Notes under the pieces: model-generated
Told to the model about the DNA's origin: nothing
The model's database searches: none
Seen by the model: only the letters and a program-made list of their open reading frames with translations
Part shown: positions 15,465 through 15,772 of the stretch, piece by piece
Position numbering within the stretch: position 1 is the stretch's first letter
Layout of the letters: each line of letters starts with the position of its first letter
Made by a program: the position numbers and the translations under genes
Source of the DNA: Paracoccaceae bacterium
Lineage (GTDB): Bacteria > Pseudomonadota > Alphaproteobacteria > Rhodobacterales > Rhodobacteraceae
Length of the DNA stretch: 15,772 nucleotides
Assembly (NCBI GenBank): GCA_018222665.1
Contig: JAAEZW010000017.1
Location: 1-15,772, forward strand
Direction of reading: 5' to 3'

Positions 15465-15772
<308 letters not shown>

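Overview
The window is a gene-dense piece of an alphaproteobacterial chromosome, most likely from the Rhodobacterales (Roseobacter group). The evidence is a GTTC-N7-GTTC SOS operator of the alphaproteobacterial type, TrmFO rather than TrmA, a stand-alone hisI beside a NifU/IscU-type scaffold gene, a DUF455 ferritin-like protein and a bactofilin. Genus cannot be decided from the sequence. There is no sign of a mobile element, prophage, CRISPR array, rRNA or tRNA gene, and no gene-free stretch over 300 bases.

Left end (1-1622). The 3' end of recG is followed by a small transcription unit: a LexA/SOS operator, a 40-residue single-pass membrane peptide that is too short for routine gene calling, and about 140 bases of potentially structured RNA ending in a strong rho-independent terminator. 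Next is a divergent pair, a NifU/IscU-like Fe-S scaffold gene (minus) and hisI (plus). hisI converges on gluQ so tightly that the two stop codons share TTAA.

Minus-strand block (1619-9060). Reading right to left: a Bcp-type peroxiredoxin coupled by GTGA overlap to a DUF455 protein; an M23 endopeptidase overlapping a bactofilin gene (cell-shape/peptidoglycan module); an ECHDC3-like crotonase with its own terminator; and trmFO, a METTL27-like methyltransferase and gluQ, the last two overlapping by ATGA. One plus-strand gene, a PaaI-type thioesterase (5408-5827), diverges from the crotonase.

Plus-strand block (9138-15772). A YhdP/AsmA-like giant envelope protein with a TTG start is coupled by TAATG to queA. 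Then come an MFS transporter, a DUF924 protein and the start of a dihydrolipoyl dehydrogenase gene, whose leader holds two back-to-back palindromes.

Themes: three tRNA-modification enzymes sit in one window (TrmFO, GluQ, QueA), and QueA and GluQ act on the same queuosine pathway. The most promising undescribed element is the SOS-boxed micropeptide with its structured 3' RNA at 379-724. A second unexplained signal is a near-identical 15-bp palindromic motif in two unrelated divergent promoters (1216-1230 and 5377-5391).
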